In this document: positions 24,040 through 32,762 of the stretch, in pieces
Layout of the letters: every line of letters begins with the position of its first letter
Position numbering within the stretch: position 1 is the first letter of the stretch
Assembly (NCBI RefSeq): GCF_013328205.1
Contig: NZ_JABULH010000002.1
Coordinates: forward strand, 434,001 to 498,000
DNA length: 64,000 bases
From: Sphingomonas hominis
GTDB lineage: Bacteria; Pseudomonadota; Alphaproteobacteria; Sphingomonadales; Sphingomonadaceae
Reading direction: 5' to 3'
Translations under genes and position numbers: made by a program
Notes under the pieces: generated by a model
Seen by the model: only the letters and a program-made list of their open reading frames with translations
Told to the model about the DNA's origin: nothing
Databases searched by the model: none

Positions 24040-25809
24040 ATGCTGAGAATGGTGGCCAGGATCGCTTGCGCGATGGTTGGCGCATTGGCGTGCGCGCCTG
24101 GCATGGCGGCGGCGGAGTGCACGGTTGCAGTGGCGGCCGAACTGCCGGTCACGATGGCGGGCAACCGACCGATGATCGACGCCAAGTTCGGTGACAAGAC
24201 TGCCCGTTTCATCCTCGATAGCGGTGCGTTCTATAGTACGCTGTCGATCGCCTCGGCGCAGGAATTCGGGTTGAAGGTGACGCAATTGCCATTCCTGCGC
24301 GTCCAAGGTGTCGGTGGTGAGGCAAGCGCAGGCGGTGCGATCGCAACTAACTTCTCGCTGGCGGGCATCCCGTTGCGGAAGGTCGACTTCGTTGTGGCGG
24401 GCAGCGACACCGGGCATGCGGGACTGCTGGGTCAGAATATTCTCGGCGTGCTCGACGTCGAATACGATCTGCCGCACGGCATCGTTCGCCTGATCCAGAC
24501 CAAGGGCTGCGCGAACAACAATCTGGCGTATTGGGCGAAGGACCGCCCGGTCAGCGCGCTCAAGTTGATCGGCAAAAGCGAGGGCATCTTTAAGCCGCAT
24601 ACGATTGCCAAGATCCAGATCAATGGCGGCGACGTCCCCGCTGTGTTCGACACCGGCGCGGAACGCTCGCTGCTGTCGCGCACGACCGCCAAGCGGCTGG
24701 GCGTGACCGCGCAGAGCGCAGGCGTCACCAGCATTGGTTACGGGAGCGGGTTGGGGCAGCGCCGCGTTGAGACGTGGCGTGCCACCTTCTCCACCATCGA
24801 CATTGGCGGCGAAAAGCTGACCCGCCCTCAGATCAACATTGCCGATTTGGGAATGGGCGACACCGAGATGCTGGTCGGGGTCGACTTTTTCCTCACGCAT
24901 CGCGTGTTCGTCTCGAACGCAACAAAGATGATGTTCTTTACCTATGAAGGAGGGCCATTGTTCGGGCTGAACCCGCGGCGCGCGGTGACCGCCACCGGAT
25001 CGGTGATCGATCTGGCTGATCGCTCGCCCGCGCCGACCGATGCCGCCAGCTTCAGCCGCCGTGGTGCGGCGCTCGCGTCGAACGGTAAGCGTGCGGCCGC
25101 GCTGGCGGATTTTGACGAAGCGATCACGATGGCGCCGGGTGACGCACATTATCACTATCAGCGCGCCATGTTGCTCCTGTCCGGCGACAAAGCGGAGTTC
25201 GATCGTGGCAGACTCGATCTCGATCGTGCCATCACGCTGGCGCCGGACAATGCCGAGGCCCGGCTGACGCGTGCGGGTGTGCGGCTCGGCGCGGGCGAGC
25301 GGGACAAGGCGCTGGAGGACGTGCGGGTGGCCGATCGTTCACTCGCGCCCTCAGCGGACATGCGGTTGCGCGTGGCGGCGATGTTCACCGAATTGGGGCA
25401 ACCAGGCGCCGCGGTGACGAACCTCGACCAATGGATCAAAAGTCATCCCGAGGACAGCAGCCGCGCCTCCGCGTTCAACAGCCGGTGCTGGGCGCGGGCG
25501 ACCGCCGGGCAGGCGCTGAACGAGGCACTCGCCGACTGCAACCGCGCGTTGAAGCTCAACCCCGGATCATCCGCGGTGCTCGACAGCCGCGCGTTGGTCT
25601 ATCTACGCCAGGGTGCGTGGGCGCAGGCGATCGCCGACTATGATGCCGCGCTCAAACGCAACCCCGACAACGCCTGGTCGCGGTACGCCCGCGGCGTCGC
25701 ATTAACCCGCAGCGGGGACGCGAAGCGCGGCGCCGAGGATCGTGCGGCGGCGATCAAGCTCGACGAGAAGATCGAGGAGCGTGCGAAGCGGTACAATCTG
25801 ACCTATTGA
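24040..25809 (+). CDS. Exported protein: two aspartyl-protease domains plus TPR repeats
   Basis: 589 residues. Signal peptide (MVARIACAMVGALACAPGMAAA), then two retropepsin-like half domains: FILDSGAFYSTLS with D60-S-G62, and AVFDTGAERSLLS with D204-T-G206; each is followed by the family's hydrophobic-G motif (AGLLGQNILG; EMLVGVDFFL). After about residue 330 comes a TPR array (FSRRGAALASNGKRAAALADFDEAITMAPGDAHYHYQRAMLL onwards) of at least five units. Two half sites in one chain could form one pepsin-like active site. Substrate unknown; probably periplasmic. Its TPR end resembles that of the protein at 48945-51740, suggesting related scaffolds. Confidence 0.8.
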   Translation: MLRMVARIACAMVGALACAPGMAAAECTVAVAAELPVTMAGNRPMIDAKFGDKTARFILDSGAFYSTLSIASAQEFGLKVTQLPFLRVQGVGGEASAGGAIATNFSLAGIPLRKVDFVVAGSDTGHAGLLGQNILGVLDVEYDLPHGIVRLIQTKGCANNNLAYWAKDRPVSALKLIGKSEGIFKPHTIAKIQINGGDVPAVFDTGAERSLLSRTTAKRLGVTAQSAGVTSIGYGSGLGQRRVETWRATFSTIDIGGEKLTRPQINIADLGMGDTEMLVGVDFFLTHRVFVSNATKMMFFTYEGGPLFGLNPRRAVTATGSVIDLADRSPAPTDAASFSRRGAALASNGKRAAALADFDEAITMAPGDAHYHYQRAMLLLSGDKAEFDRGRLDLDRAITLAPDNAEARLTRAGVRLGAGERDKALEDVRVADRSLAPSADMRLRVAAMFTELGQPGAAVTNLDQWIKSHPEDSSRASAFNSRCWARATAGQALNEALADCNRALKLNPGSSAVLDSRALVYLRQGAWAQAIADYDAALKRNPDNAWSRYARGVALTRSGDAKRGAEDRAAAIKLDEKIEERAKRYNLTY

Positions 25810-25857
25810 GCCTCTCGCCCGCCGCGCGCCAATGGGCGACGGCGGGCGAGTAAAGGC

Positions 25858-26856
25858 TCACGCGCCCGCGTAGATGCGGTCGAGCGCGCGCGCGGTGGTG
25901 ACGAACTCCTCCGCTTGCGCGTCGAAGCGCGGGTCGGCGGCGAGGCGGCGGGCCCAGTCGACTGCGGCGCGGCCGCCCCATTCCTCCGGTGGCTGCGCGA
26001 TCGTCGTCGCCTGCGTGCCGGTGTTGTGCGTGGTGGTGAAATCGTAGAACGAGCCGCCGACGTTGCGCATCGTCGCGCCGCCGTTCGTGCCGTAGAAGCT
26101 TGCCTCGATTACCGCATCCTGTCCGGCGTGGAGCCGCCACGAACAGGCGAGGCGAACCGCGACGTCGTTGTCGAGCGTGAGCGTGGCGACGGCGTAATCC
26201 TCGACGGTGTCACGCGCTGCCAACGGCTCACCGCCGGCGAACAGCGACGACGATACCGATTTGATGTCCTGTCCGGTCAGCCACATCGCGAGGTCGACCA
26301 AGTGAATCCCTAAGTCCATCACGCAGCCGCCGCCCGATTGCGCGCGGTCGTAGAACCACGGTTTGTCGGGACCGTAGGCGTTGTGAAAGACGAGATCGAC
26401 CGCGAACAGACGGCCGAGGCTCCCTGCGCGAACCAGTTCGGCGATCTTCTCCATGCCCGCGGTGAAGCGGTAGGACAGGTCGACGCCGAGCAGGCGGTCG
26501 GCGGCGCGCGCGGCGGCGACGACGGCCTCGGTCTCGGCGGCGTCGCGGCCGAGCGGTTTCTGGCAGAATACCGCCTTGCCCGCCTCCAACGCTTGGATCG
26601 ACTGAGCGGCGTGGAGCGCGCTGGGGCTGGCGATCACCACGCCGTCCAGATCGAGTGCGAGCATCTGCTCGAGCGTGTCGACTACCTCTGCGGCGGGCGC
26701 GAGCTGGGCGGCGTCGCGGATCATGTCGGGCGAGGGGTCGCTGATCGCGGCGGCCTCGACCAGCCCGGTGGCGAGCATCGCTTCCATGCGGTGACGGCCG
26801 ATCCAGCCGACGCCCAGGAAGCCGAGGCGCGGTTTGCGCGAGCGCGGCTCACTCAT
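25858..26856 (-). CDS. Gfo/Idh/MocA family oxidoreductase
   Basis: 332 residues: N-terminal Rossmann fold (LGFLGVGWIGRHRMEAMLATG), VVIASPSALHAAQSIQALEAGKAVFCQKPLGRDAAE (the E-K-P motif is QKP here) and the C-terminal domain with GGCVMDLGIHLVDLAMWLTG holding the catalytic His/Asp region. Such enzymes oxidise or reduce sugars and inositols with NAD(P). Substrate cannot be told from sequence. It overlaps the upstream dehydrogenase gene by 8 nt, so the two are one unit and probably act on the same substrate. Confidence 0.88.
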   Translation of the reverse strand: MSEPRSRKPRLGFLGVGWIGRHRMEAMLATGLVEAAAISDPSPDMIRDAAQLAPAAEVVDTLEQMLALDLDGVVIASPSALHAAQSIQALEAGKAVFCQKPLGRDAAETEAVVAAARAADRLLGVDLSYRFTAGMEKIAELVRAGSLGRLFAVDLVFHNAYGPDKPWFYDRAQSGGGCVMDLGIHLVDLAMWLTGQDIKSVSSSLFAGGEPLAARDTVEDYAVATLTLDNDVAVRLACSWRLHAGQDAVIEASFYGTNGGATMRNVGGSFYDFTTTHNTGTQATTIAQPPEEWGGRAAVDWARRLAADPRFDAQAEEFVTTARALDRIYAGA

Positions 26857-27814
26857 AGGTCACCAATGCCTTGACGAAGCCCTGCGGCTTGTCGCGGGTG
26901 GCGAGGATCGCGTCGGACACCTGCGACAATGGGTAACGATGGGTGAGCAGCGCGGCGAGGTCGATCCGGCCCGATGCGACCGCGTCGATCGCTTCCTCGA
27001 CGCCGCGGCGCTGGACCGCGGGGTCACGCTCGTGCGCGTTGACGACGTCGATCCCCTTCCAGTTCCAATCCTGCATGTTGACCTGGCGCGGTCCGTCCTG
27101 GTGGTAGCCGGCGACGACGAGCCGGCCGCCGAAGCCGATCAGCGCAGTGGCGAGATCGAGCGGCCATTGCTTGCCGACCGCTTCGATCACGCGTTCGCAC
27201 ATCGCCTCGTTCGTCAGGCGCTTGACCTCGTCGATGATCGCCCAGTGATCGTGCATCGGGATTGTCTCGGCGGCGCCGAAGCGGCGCGCGAGGTCGAGCG
27301 ATTCCTCGCGGCGCGAGATCGCGATCACGCGCGCGCCGGCGTCGGTGGCGAGCTTCGTCAGCACCGCGCCGAGAAAGCCGATGCCGATAATCGCAACGGT
27401 CTGGCCCGCGCGGATGTCGGCGCGGCGGAAGATGTTCATCGCGCAACCCAGCGGCTCGCCGGGGAAGGGCTGACCCCTAAGCGACGCGGGCAGCTTTACC
27501 ACCATGTCGGCGGGCGCGACGTCGTAATGCGCGAAGCTGTGGCCGGCGAGGAAGGCGACGCGGTCGCCGGGCGCGAGGTCGGTCACACCGTCGCCTAGCG
27601 CGTCGACAATACCCCAGCCCTCGTGCCCCATGCCACCGGGTGCGCCGGGGAAGGTCGACCAGGGTTGCCCCTCGAACGGTTCGACGTTGGAGGCGCAGAC
27701 GCCGCAACCCTCCAGCCGGATGCGCACCTCGCTCGCGGCCGGAGTGGGCAGGTCCACCTCGGCGATCGTCATCTGTCCGGGCGCGCTCAATATCGCCGCC
27801 TGCATCGTCGTCAT
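26849..27814 (-). CDS. Zinc-type medium-chain alcohol/polyol dehydrogenase
   Basis: 321 residues of the MDR superfamily: EGCGVCASNVEPFEGQPW, GGMGHEGWGIVDALGDGV (G-H-E motif), PGDRVAF, and the cofactor fold VAIIGIGFLGAVLTKLATDAGARVIAISR. It keeps a Cys and the GHE of the catalytic zinc site, but the four-Cys structural zinc lobe is missing, in line with the short length. Co-transcribed with the Gfo/Idh/MocA gene (8-nt overlap). Likely an NAD(P)-dependent sugar or polyol dehydrogenase. Confidence 0.85.
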   Translation of the reverse strand: MTTMQAAILSAPGQMTIAEVDLPTPAASEVRIRLEGCGVCASNVEPFEGQPWSTFPGAPGGMGHEGWGIVDALGDGVTDLAPGDRVAFLAGHSFAHYDVAPADMVVKLPASLRGQPFPGEPLGCAMNIFRRADIRAGQTVAIIGIGFLGAVLTKLATDAGARVIAISRREESLDLARRFGAAETIPMHDHWAIIDEVKRLTNEAMCERVIEAVGKQWPLDLATALIGFGGRLVVAGYHQDGPRQVNMQDWNWKGIDVVNAHERDPAVQRRGVEEAIDAVASGRIDLAALLTHRYPLSQVSDAILATRDKPQGFVKALVTYE

Positions 27815-28138
27815 TCGGGTCTCCCTCGGCGCGGTGCGCCATCTGGCAGGCCGATGCCCGCTCCCGCGCGCGGCGTCCAGTCGATGGGATCGTGGAAGAT
27901 GAGCGCGCTCGCTTTCACGCGTAGCTTTGAGCGTCGTGTCATCGGTAAAGCGCGTTCCCGGCGCGAACCTTGTGTGGCGGCGGCGGATCGCGGCGAAGTT
28001 GCGGGCTCAGTGGAGCAATCGGTGATGCTGAAGCATTGTGGAGCCGCTACTTGGCGGGTGGCGATCGCTGGCGCATAGCACAACCTAAGTTGGTCGTTCT
28101 GACCGGCGTGTGCATCCACGCAGGGGGCGGGGGAAAGA
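27815..28138. other. Gene-free interval upstream of the LOV kinase
   Basis: 324 bp separating the divergent dehydrogenase and LOV histidine kinase genes. No credible gene, no repeat family member and no clear EcfG-type promoter facing the kinase. Promoters for both flanking units must lie here. Confidence 0.6.
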
Positions 28139-29245
28139 ATGGATCAACGCGACGATTGGCACCTGACCGATCTGGTCGAGCACGAGACGGGACGGGGCGA
28201 CCCGTTCGCCGCCGCGGTGCGCGCGACGCAGATGCCGATGATCGTCACCGATCCGCGCCAGGACGACAACCCCATCATCTTCTGCAACGAAGCATTCCAG
28301 AAATTGTCGGGTTACGACCGCGCCGAGATCATCGGCACCAACTGCCGCTTCCTGCAAGGTCCGGACACTGACCGGGCAAAGGTGGCCGAAGTCCGCAATG
28401 CGATCGAGGCCGGGACCGACGTCGCGGTCGACCTGCTCAATTACCGCAAGGACGGTTCGACCTTCTGGAACGCGCTGTACGTCAGCCCAGTGCGCAACAA
28501 GGAAGGCGACATCGAGTTCTTCTTCGCCTCGCAGCTCGACGTCAGCGACCGCGTCGAGGCGCAGGAGGCGATCGCGCGGCAGAAGGCAGAGGTCGAGCGC
28601 GAGGTCGAGGCGCGTACCGCCGACCTGAAGGCGGCGCTCGACGACAAGACGCTGTTGCTTCACGAGGTCGATCACCGCGTGAAGAACAACTTGACGATGA
28701 TTGGATCGCTGCTGCGGTTGCAGGCGCGCGGTATCTCCGACGAAAGCATCCTGGCGCGGCTCGACGCGATGCTGGAGCGGGTCGATGCGCTGGCGAGCGT
28801 GCACCGGCGTTTGTACCAGTCGGACGACGTGACGCGGTTCGACGCCGGCGGATTCGCGGTCAACCTGGCCAATGACGTGGTGGCGTCGAGCGGGCGGAGC
28901 GAGATCGACGTCAAAGCCGATGTGGTGGCGCTCGACATTTCTTCGACCAACGCGTCGGCGTTGGGGCTGGTGTTGAACGAGATCGTGACCAATGCGGTCA
29001 AGCACGGCTTCGCCGACGGGCGCGCGGGCACGTTGCGCGTGGTCGCGGCGCGCGAGGGGGATAGGGGCGTGATCAGCATCGCCGACGACGGTCCCGGCTT
29101 CGACCCCGCGGCGACATCGGACGAGGGGCTCGGCCGCGTGCTGATCACGCGATTGTCGCGGCAGATCGGCGCAACCGTCGACTGGTCCTCGGCGGAGCCT
29201 GGCGCGCGCGTGACGATCAGCTTCGCGATGGAGCCGGGCGCTTGA
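28139..29245 (+). CDS. LOV-domain blue-light sensor histidine kinase
   Basis: 368 residues, soluble. An N-terminal LOV/PAS domain (about 25-130) has the flavin motif GTNCRFLQG with the photoactive Cys at 69, the flavin-contact NP/NEAF region ([14 protein letters not shown]) and [13 protein letters not shown] coiled-coil J-alpha linker ([26 protein letters not shown]) leads to a HisKA_2/HWE-like kinase: [24 protein letters not shown] with phospho-His at 179, then [17 protein letters not shown] and [11 protein letters not shown]. Such LOV kinases cycle a flavin-cysteine adduct in blue light and, in several alphaproteobacteria, feed the general stress response. It overlaps the response regulator gene by 4 nt. 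Confidence 0.93.
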   Translation: MDQRDDWHLTDLVEHETGRGDPFAAAVRATQMPMIVTDPRQDDNPIIFCNEAFQKLSGYDRAEIIGTNCRFLQGPDTDRAKVAEVRNAIEAGTDVAVDLLNYRKDGSTFWNALYVSPVRNKEGDIEFFFASQLDVSDRVEAQEAIARQKAEVEREVEARTADLKAALDDKTLLLHEVDHRVKNNLTMIGSLLRLQARGISDESILARLDAMLERVDALASVHRRLYQSDDVTRFDAGGFAVNLANDVVASSGRSEIDVKADVVALDISSTNASALGLVLNEIVTNAVKHGFADGRAGTLRVVAAREGDRGVISIADDGPGFDPAATSDEGLGRVLITRLSRQIGATVDWSSAEPGARVTISFAMEPGA

Positions 29246-29694
29246 TACGGCTGGTGCGGCCGTTTCGCGTGCTGATCGTCGAGGACGAAGCACTGCTGGC
29301 GATGGATATCGAGGCACTGGTCGAAGACGCCGGGCACCAGGTGGTCGGCGAGGCGGCGTCGGTGCACGAACTGGAGGCGCTGCCAGCGTCCGCCGCGCCC
29401 GACCTCGCCTTCGTCGACCTGCAACTGGCGCTGGGCACCAACGGGCTCGATGCCGCGCGGTTGATCCACGAGCGTTGGGCGGGCGCGGCGGTGATCTTCG
29501 TGACCGCCAACCCGAAGAAGATCCCGGAGGATTTCGCGGGCGCGCACGGCGTGATCCCAAAGCCATTCTCGCGCGCCGGGCTGACCTCGGCGCTGCGCTA
29601 CATCGAGGAAGGGCTGACGACACCGCCGCCGACCAGCCCGATGCCGGCGAGCTTCATCGCATCACCCGCTTTCGCGGCGGCCTGGGAAGACTGA
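29242..29694 (+). CDS. Single-domain response regulator
   Basis: 150 residues, one receiver domain and a proline-rich tail: [29 protein letters not shown] (acidic pocket), [13 protein letters not shown] (phospho-acceptor Asp), [10 protein letters not shown] (Thr) and [11 protein letters not shown] (Lys). It has no output domain, so it should act through protein contacts or as a phosphate sink. Start taken as TTG 29242, overlapping the kinase stop; a GTG a few codons later is an alternative. The overlap makes it the likely partner of the LOV kinase. Confidence 0.88.
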   Translation: MIRLVRPFRVLIVEDEALLAMDIEALVEDAGHQVVGEAASVHELEALPASAAPDLAFVDLQLALGTNGLDAARLIHERWAGAAVIFVTANPKKIPEDFAGAHGVIPKPFSRAGLTSALRYIEEGLTTPPPTSPMPASFIASPAFAAAWED

Positions 29695-29730
29695 CAGGCG
29701 ATCATCTGCGCCGTTTCGTCGCGGCGGGGA

Positions 29731-29755
29731 TGAACCGAACAGCGGGTTCGTCGTT
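29731..29755 (+). promoter_or_regulatory. Candidate EcfG-type (general stress) promoter
   Basis: TGAAC (29731-29735), 16 nt, CGTT (29752-29755). The alphaproteobacterial EcfG consensus is GGAAC-N16/17-CGTT, so there is one mismatch and ideal spacing. It points at the CsbD-like gene 62 nt downstream, a class of gene commonly under this sigma factor. Confidence 0.4.
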
Positions 29756-29817
29756 ACCAGCAATCCACGGCGCATCAGCGCCGCTATGGTTTCACCACCT
29801 GGATTAGGAGCGTAACG

Positions 29818-30108
29818 ATGAACACCGATCAGCTGAAGGGCACCGGCAACGACGTCAAGGGTCAGGTCAAGGAAGCGATCGGCAACGCGACCGGCGACAC
29901 GCAGACGCAAGGGTCGGGCATTGCCGATCAGGTGACGGGTTCGGTGCAGAAAACCGTCGGTGCGGCGAAGGAAGCGGTGAGCGACAATGTCGCGCCGCTC
30001 GCCGGGCAGGCGAAGGGGTTCGCCAAGCAGCGCCCGTTCGCGACCGCGGCACTGGTCGGCGTGGTCGGCCTCGCGCTGATCAACACGCTGCGCGGCAAGA
30101 AGGCCTGA
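29818..30108 (+). CDS. CsbD-like stress protein with C-terminal membrane segment
   Basis: 96 residues. MNTDQLKGTGNDVKGQVKEAIGNATGD is the CsbD pattern (G-x-x-x-x-x-x-G-x-x-K-x-x-x-G). The chain then continues as a helix of heptads and ends with a hydrophobic stretch (FATAALVGVVGLALINTL) and a basic tail, resembling DUF883/YqjD-type membrane anchoring. TAGGAG lies 7 nt before the ATG. CsbD-like proteins are abundant stress proteins of unclear mechanism. A strong hairpin follows the stop. Confidence 0.85.
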   Translation: MNTDQLKGTGNDVKGQVKEAIGNATGDTQTQGSGIADQVTGSVQKTVGAAKEAVSDNVAPLAGQAKGFAKQRPFATAALVGVVGLALINTLRGKKA

Positions 30109-30115
30109 ATGATAC

Positions 30116-30143
30116 GGACGCGCGGGTGACTGCCCGCGCGTCC
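30116..30143. terminator. Strong bidirectional hairpin
   Basis: GGACGCGCGGG (30116-30126) and CCCGCGCGTCC (30133-30143) form a perfect 11-bp stem around TGACTG. It sits exactly between the convergent CsbD-like gene (stop 30108) and the next gene (stop 30146), so it can end transcripts from both sides. Confidence 0.7.
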
Positions 30144-30145
30144 CG

Positions 30146-30697
30146 TTACTCTATCTCGACCAGCGGCAGACGCGACAGCGCAGCTGGATCGAGCGACGTT
30201 TCCAATGCCGCGTCACGCACGCGCACCATGTTACGCGGCAGGCGGCGCAGCGTTTCGCCGACGCCGGCCACGCCACCCTCACGCACGATGAAGAAGTCGA
30301 TCGTGCCCCCCGCACAGGTGGCGAGCGCGTCGACGCTGTGTGCGATCACCTGACCATCGCCTCCGGTCACCGGTAGGCCGTCGATCCGCGAGATTGAGAA
30401 CAATCGCTCGCGCGCGGGCGCGGTGCTGCGTTCCTGCTCGGCCTGTGCTGCATCACTGAACTTCGCGCGGCGACCGAGCCAGCGCCAGATGCCGAACACG
30501 TCGACGACGCCCAGGAAGATGTTGGACCACAGAAGCTGTGTCTGGCCGCTCTCCAAGCCCACGACGATCCAGGCGACCGCGCCGACCGTGAACACGACGA
30601 ACCCCCAGCCGGTGACACGCGCGCCGAGGTTGGACGCGGTCATCAAGGCGGCAACACAGGTCGCCGCGAGCGCGACCCAGCCGGCAATGTCCTGCAT
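30146..30697 (-). CDS. Membrane protein with PRC-barrel-like C-terminal domain
   Basis: 183 residues. Three hydrophobic segments (WVALAATCVAALMTASNLGA, WGFVVFTVGAVAWIVVGL, LLWSNIFLGVVDVFGIWRWL) precede a cytosolic part starting at about 90 whose LFSISRIDGLPVTGGDGQVIAHSVDAL looks like a PRC-barrel strand pattern. Function unknown. It lies 12 nt downstream of the BrkB-HAD gene on the same strand, so the two are probably co-transcribed. Confidence 0.65.
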   Translation of the reverse strand: MQDIAGWVALAATCVAALMTASNLGARVTGWGFVVFTVGAVAWIVVGLESGQTQLLWSNIFLGVVDVFGIWRWLGRRAKFSDAAQAEQERSTAPARERLFSISRIDGLPVTGGDGQVIAHSVDALATCAGGTIDFFIVREGGVAGVGETLRRLPRNMVRVRDAALETSLDPAALSRLPLVEIE

Positions 30698-30709
30698 GAT
30701 CGCTTTCCC

Positions 30710-32599
30710 TTAGCGCGCGAGCGGTGAGCGGCGGTAGTCGGCAAGGATCGCGGCCACGTCGTCGTAGATCGCGCGCGCGCCGGCACCATGCAGGCTCCGG
30801 TCGGAGAAGCCGCCCGAGCGGACCGCGATCGTCGAGCTGCCCGCGCGCGCCGCGGCTGTCACGTCATAGGGCGTATCGCCGACGATCCGTGCCGCGGCCG
30901 GTGCGACGCCGAGTCGTTTCATCGCCGCGGCGAAGATGTCGGGGGCGGGCTTGGTCGTTTCCGCATCGTCCTTGCTGGTGGCGGCCGACACGATGTCGGC
31001 GACGTCGAGCAGTTTGACGTAATGGTCGAGTTCGTCCTTGCTCGCCGAGGAAGCCAGCGCGACCTTCTGGCCCTGTGCCGCGACGTGGCGCAGCAGATCG
31101 GCGGCGTGCGGGAAGGCGCGCACGCGGTCGAGGTAGCGCGTCTTGAAGATCTCGCCGTGGCGCGTCGACAATGTCTCCGTCTCCGCCTCGCTCGCGTCGG
31201 GGATGAGCGCGGGCACCAGCAGATCGCCGCCCTTGCCGATCTGATCGTGGATGCGCTTGGGTGCGATGTCGTAGCCGCGTTCGGTGAAGGCATGCTGCCA
31301 GGCCCAGACATGATAATCGTTGCTGTCGACCAACGTGCCGTCGATGTCGAAGATCACGGCCTCTACGGCCGCGCCGCGTGCGTGGCGGCGCGAGGACCAG
31401 GCGAGCAGGCCGGAGGCGGCGAGCAGCGCGGCGCCGGGCAGCGCGCGGCCTTGGCGGCGCAGCAGCGCGAGGCCGAGCGTCGCGCCGAGCGTTTCGGTCA
31501 TCCGCAGCTTCTCCATGCCGGCAAGGCGTGAGGCGTGCGTCGCGACGCGCGCGGTGGCATAATCCTTTATACCGCTCGGCGAGGTCGGGGCGGGTTCGCG
31601 CGGCTCGATGGGACGCTTCGTCGGCTCGTCGGTCGCGTGGTCGGCCCCATGACCGGCCGCGTGACCGGCAACGTGATCGGCGACCCAGGCGCCGCGCTCG
31701 CCCAGCGGACGTTCGCCGCGGGTGCTGTCCTCGGCGGTCTGATGTTCGAGTTCGGAGTTGAGCTCGGCGCCGAACAACAGGATGTAGCTCGACAGGTACA
31801 TCCACGTCAGCAGCACGATCACGGTGCCGAGCGAGCCGTAGGTCGCATCGTAATTGCCAAAATTGGCGACGTAGATGCCGAAGCCGATCGTCAGCAGCAG
31901 CCACAGCAAAGCGGCGAGCAGCGATCCGGGGGTCAGCCAAGTCCAGCGTGCATGGCGGCGGTCAGGGCCGAAGCGGTAGAGCGTCGCGGCTCCCCCAGCG
32001 CCCGCGATCGCCAGCAGCAGATAGGCGACGATCTTGCCGAGTACGGCAACCGGGCCGGGTAGGTGGGGCAGCAGGGTCTGCAAGAAGCCGAGCACGGTCA
32101 CCGCAACCATCGCCACGATCGCGACCAGCACCGCGCAGGCCGTGATGGTGAGCGCCAGTAGCGTCACGCGGATGAAGCCGCGCGTTTCCTGCTCCTCATA
32201 AGCGACGTTGAGTGCGGTGATGATCGCGCCCGCCGCATTGCGCGCGCCGAACAATGCGATGCCGAGTGCGACCAGCAGGCCGAAGCCTTTCTTGCCGTCC
32301 GACGTCTGCACGACGTTAAGCAATTGTTCGCCGATCAGCCGCGCGACCTGCTGCGGCAGCACCGAGGTGAGCGCGTCCATGTTGCTGGTGACGGTCGCGG
32401 CATCGGCGACGAGGCCGTAGGTCAGCACGATCGCGCCGAGCAGCGGAACCAGCGCCAGAAAACCATAGAATGCGACGCCGGCGGCGATCAGGCCGATGTT
32501 GTCGTTGCTCGTCTCCGCCCAGGTGCGTTTCGCCACCTGTTTCCAGGCGGCGAGTGGCATCTGCCACGGCGATCGCGCGTCGGTTCCGTTCTGCTGCAC
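30710..32599 (-). CDS. BrkB/YihY membrane protein fused to a HAD-family phosphatase
   Basis: One uninterrupted frame of 629 residues. Residues about 30-285 are a YihY/BrkB (virulence factor BrkB) membrane protein: NIGLIAAGVAFYGFLALVPLLGAI, LGIALFGARNAAGAIITALNVAY, SLLAALLWLLLTIGFGIYVANFG, YGSLGTVIVLLTWMYLSSYILLFGAELN. A linker with ADHVAGHAAGHGADHATDE (His/Asp rich) and a further hydrophobic stretch (ALPGAALLAASGLLAW) follows. From about 413 comes a HAD phosphatase of the beta-phosphoglucomutase/Gph type: VIFDIDGTLVDSND (D418, D420), VALASSASKDEL, KPAPDIF and VGDTPYDVTAAARAG. All four HAD motifs are intact. Usually these are separate genes; a natural fusion or a lost stop are both possible. 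Confidence 0.88.
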   Translation of the reverse strand: MQQNGTDARSPWQMPLAAWKQVAKRTWAETSNDNIGLIAAGVAFYGFLALVPLLGAIVLTYGLVADAATVTSNMDALTSVLPQQVARLIGEQLLNVVQTSDGKKGFGLLVALGIALFGARNAAGAIITALNVAYEEQETRGFIRVTLLALTITACAVLVAIVAMVAVTVLGFLQTLLPHLPGPVAVLGKIVAYLLLAIAGAGGAATLYRFGPDRRHARWTWLTPGSLLAALLWLLLTIGFGIYVANFGNYDATYGSLGTVIVLLTWMYLSSYILLFGAELNSELEHQTAEDSTRGERPLGERGAWVADHVAGHAAGHGADHATDEPTKRPIEPREPAPTSPSGIKDYATARVATHASRLAGMEKLRMTETLGATLGLALLRRQGRALPGAALLAASGLLAWSSRRHARGAAVEAVIFDIDGTLVDSNDYHVWAWQHAFTERGYDIAPKRIHDQIGKGGDLLVPALIPDASEAETETLSTRHGEIFKTRYLDRVRAFPHAADLLRHVAAQGQKVALASSASKDELDHYVKLLDVADIVSAATSKDDAETTKPAPDIFAAAMKRLGVAPAAARIVGDTPYDVTAAARAGSSTIAVRSGGFSDRSLHGAGARAIYDDVAAILADYRRSPLAR

Positions 32600-32634
32600 G
32601 TCGATGTCGCCCCCGTTGTCACGTTTGCGGGCAC

Positions 32635-32660
32635 AACCCGTCGTTCGGCACGGTCGTTCC
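32635..32660 (-). promoter_or_regulatory. Candidate EcfG-type promoter for the BrkB-HAD gene
   Basis: On the minus strand: GGAAC (32660-32656), 17 nt, GGTT (32638-32635). This keeps the -35 consensus exactly and the GTT of the -10, and lies 36 nt upstream of the ATG at 32599. Confidence 0.4.
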
Positions 32661-32762
32661 GGCGTTGACCTGGGTTAAGCGGTTCGAAACGGCGCGATCT
32701 TCTGCCGGACGAGCACCGAGGAACCGAGCGCGGAGGAACCGAGGGGCAGGCGCGAACGCTTG

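Noticed and set aside
22723-25155. 810-codon minus-strand open frame opposite thrC and the aspartyl-protease gene
   Set aside because: Spans two unrelated plus-strand genes and the gap between them; composition is His/Arg-rich as expected for antisense of GC-rich coding DNA.
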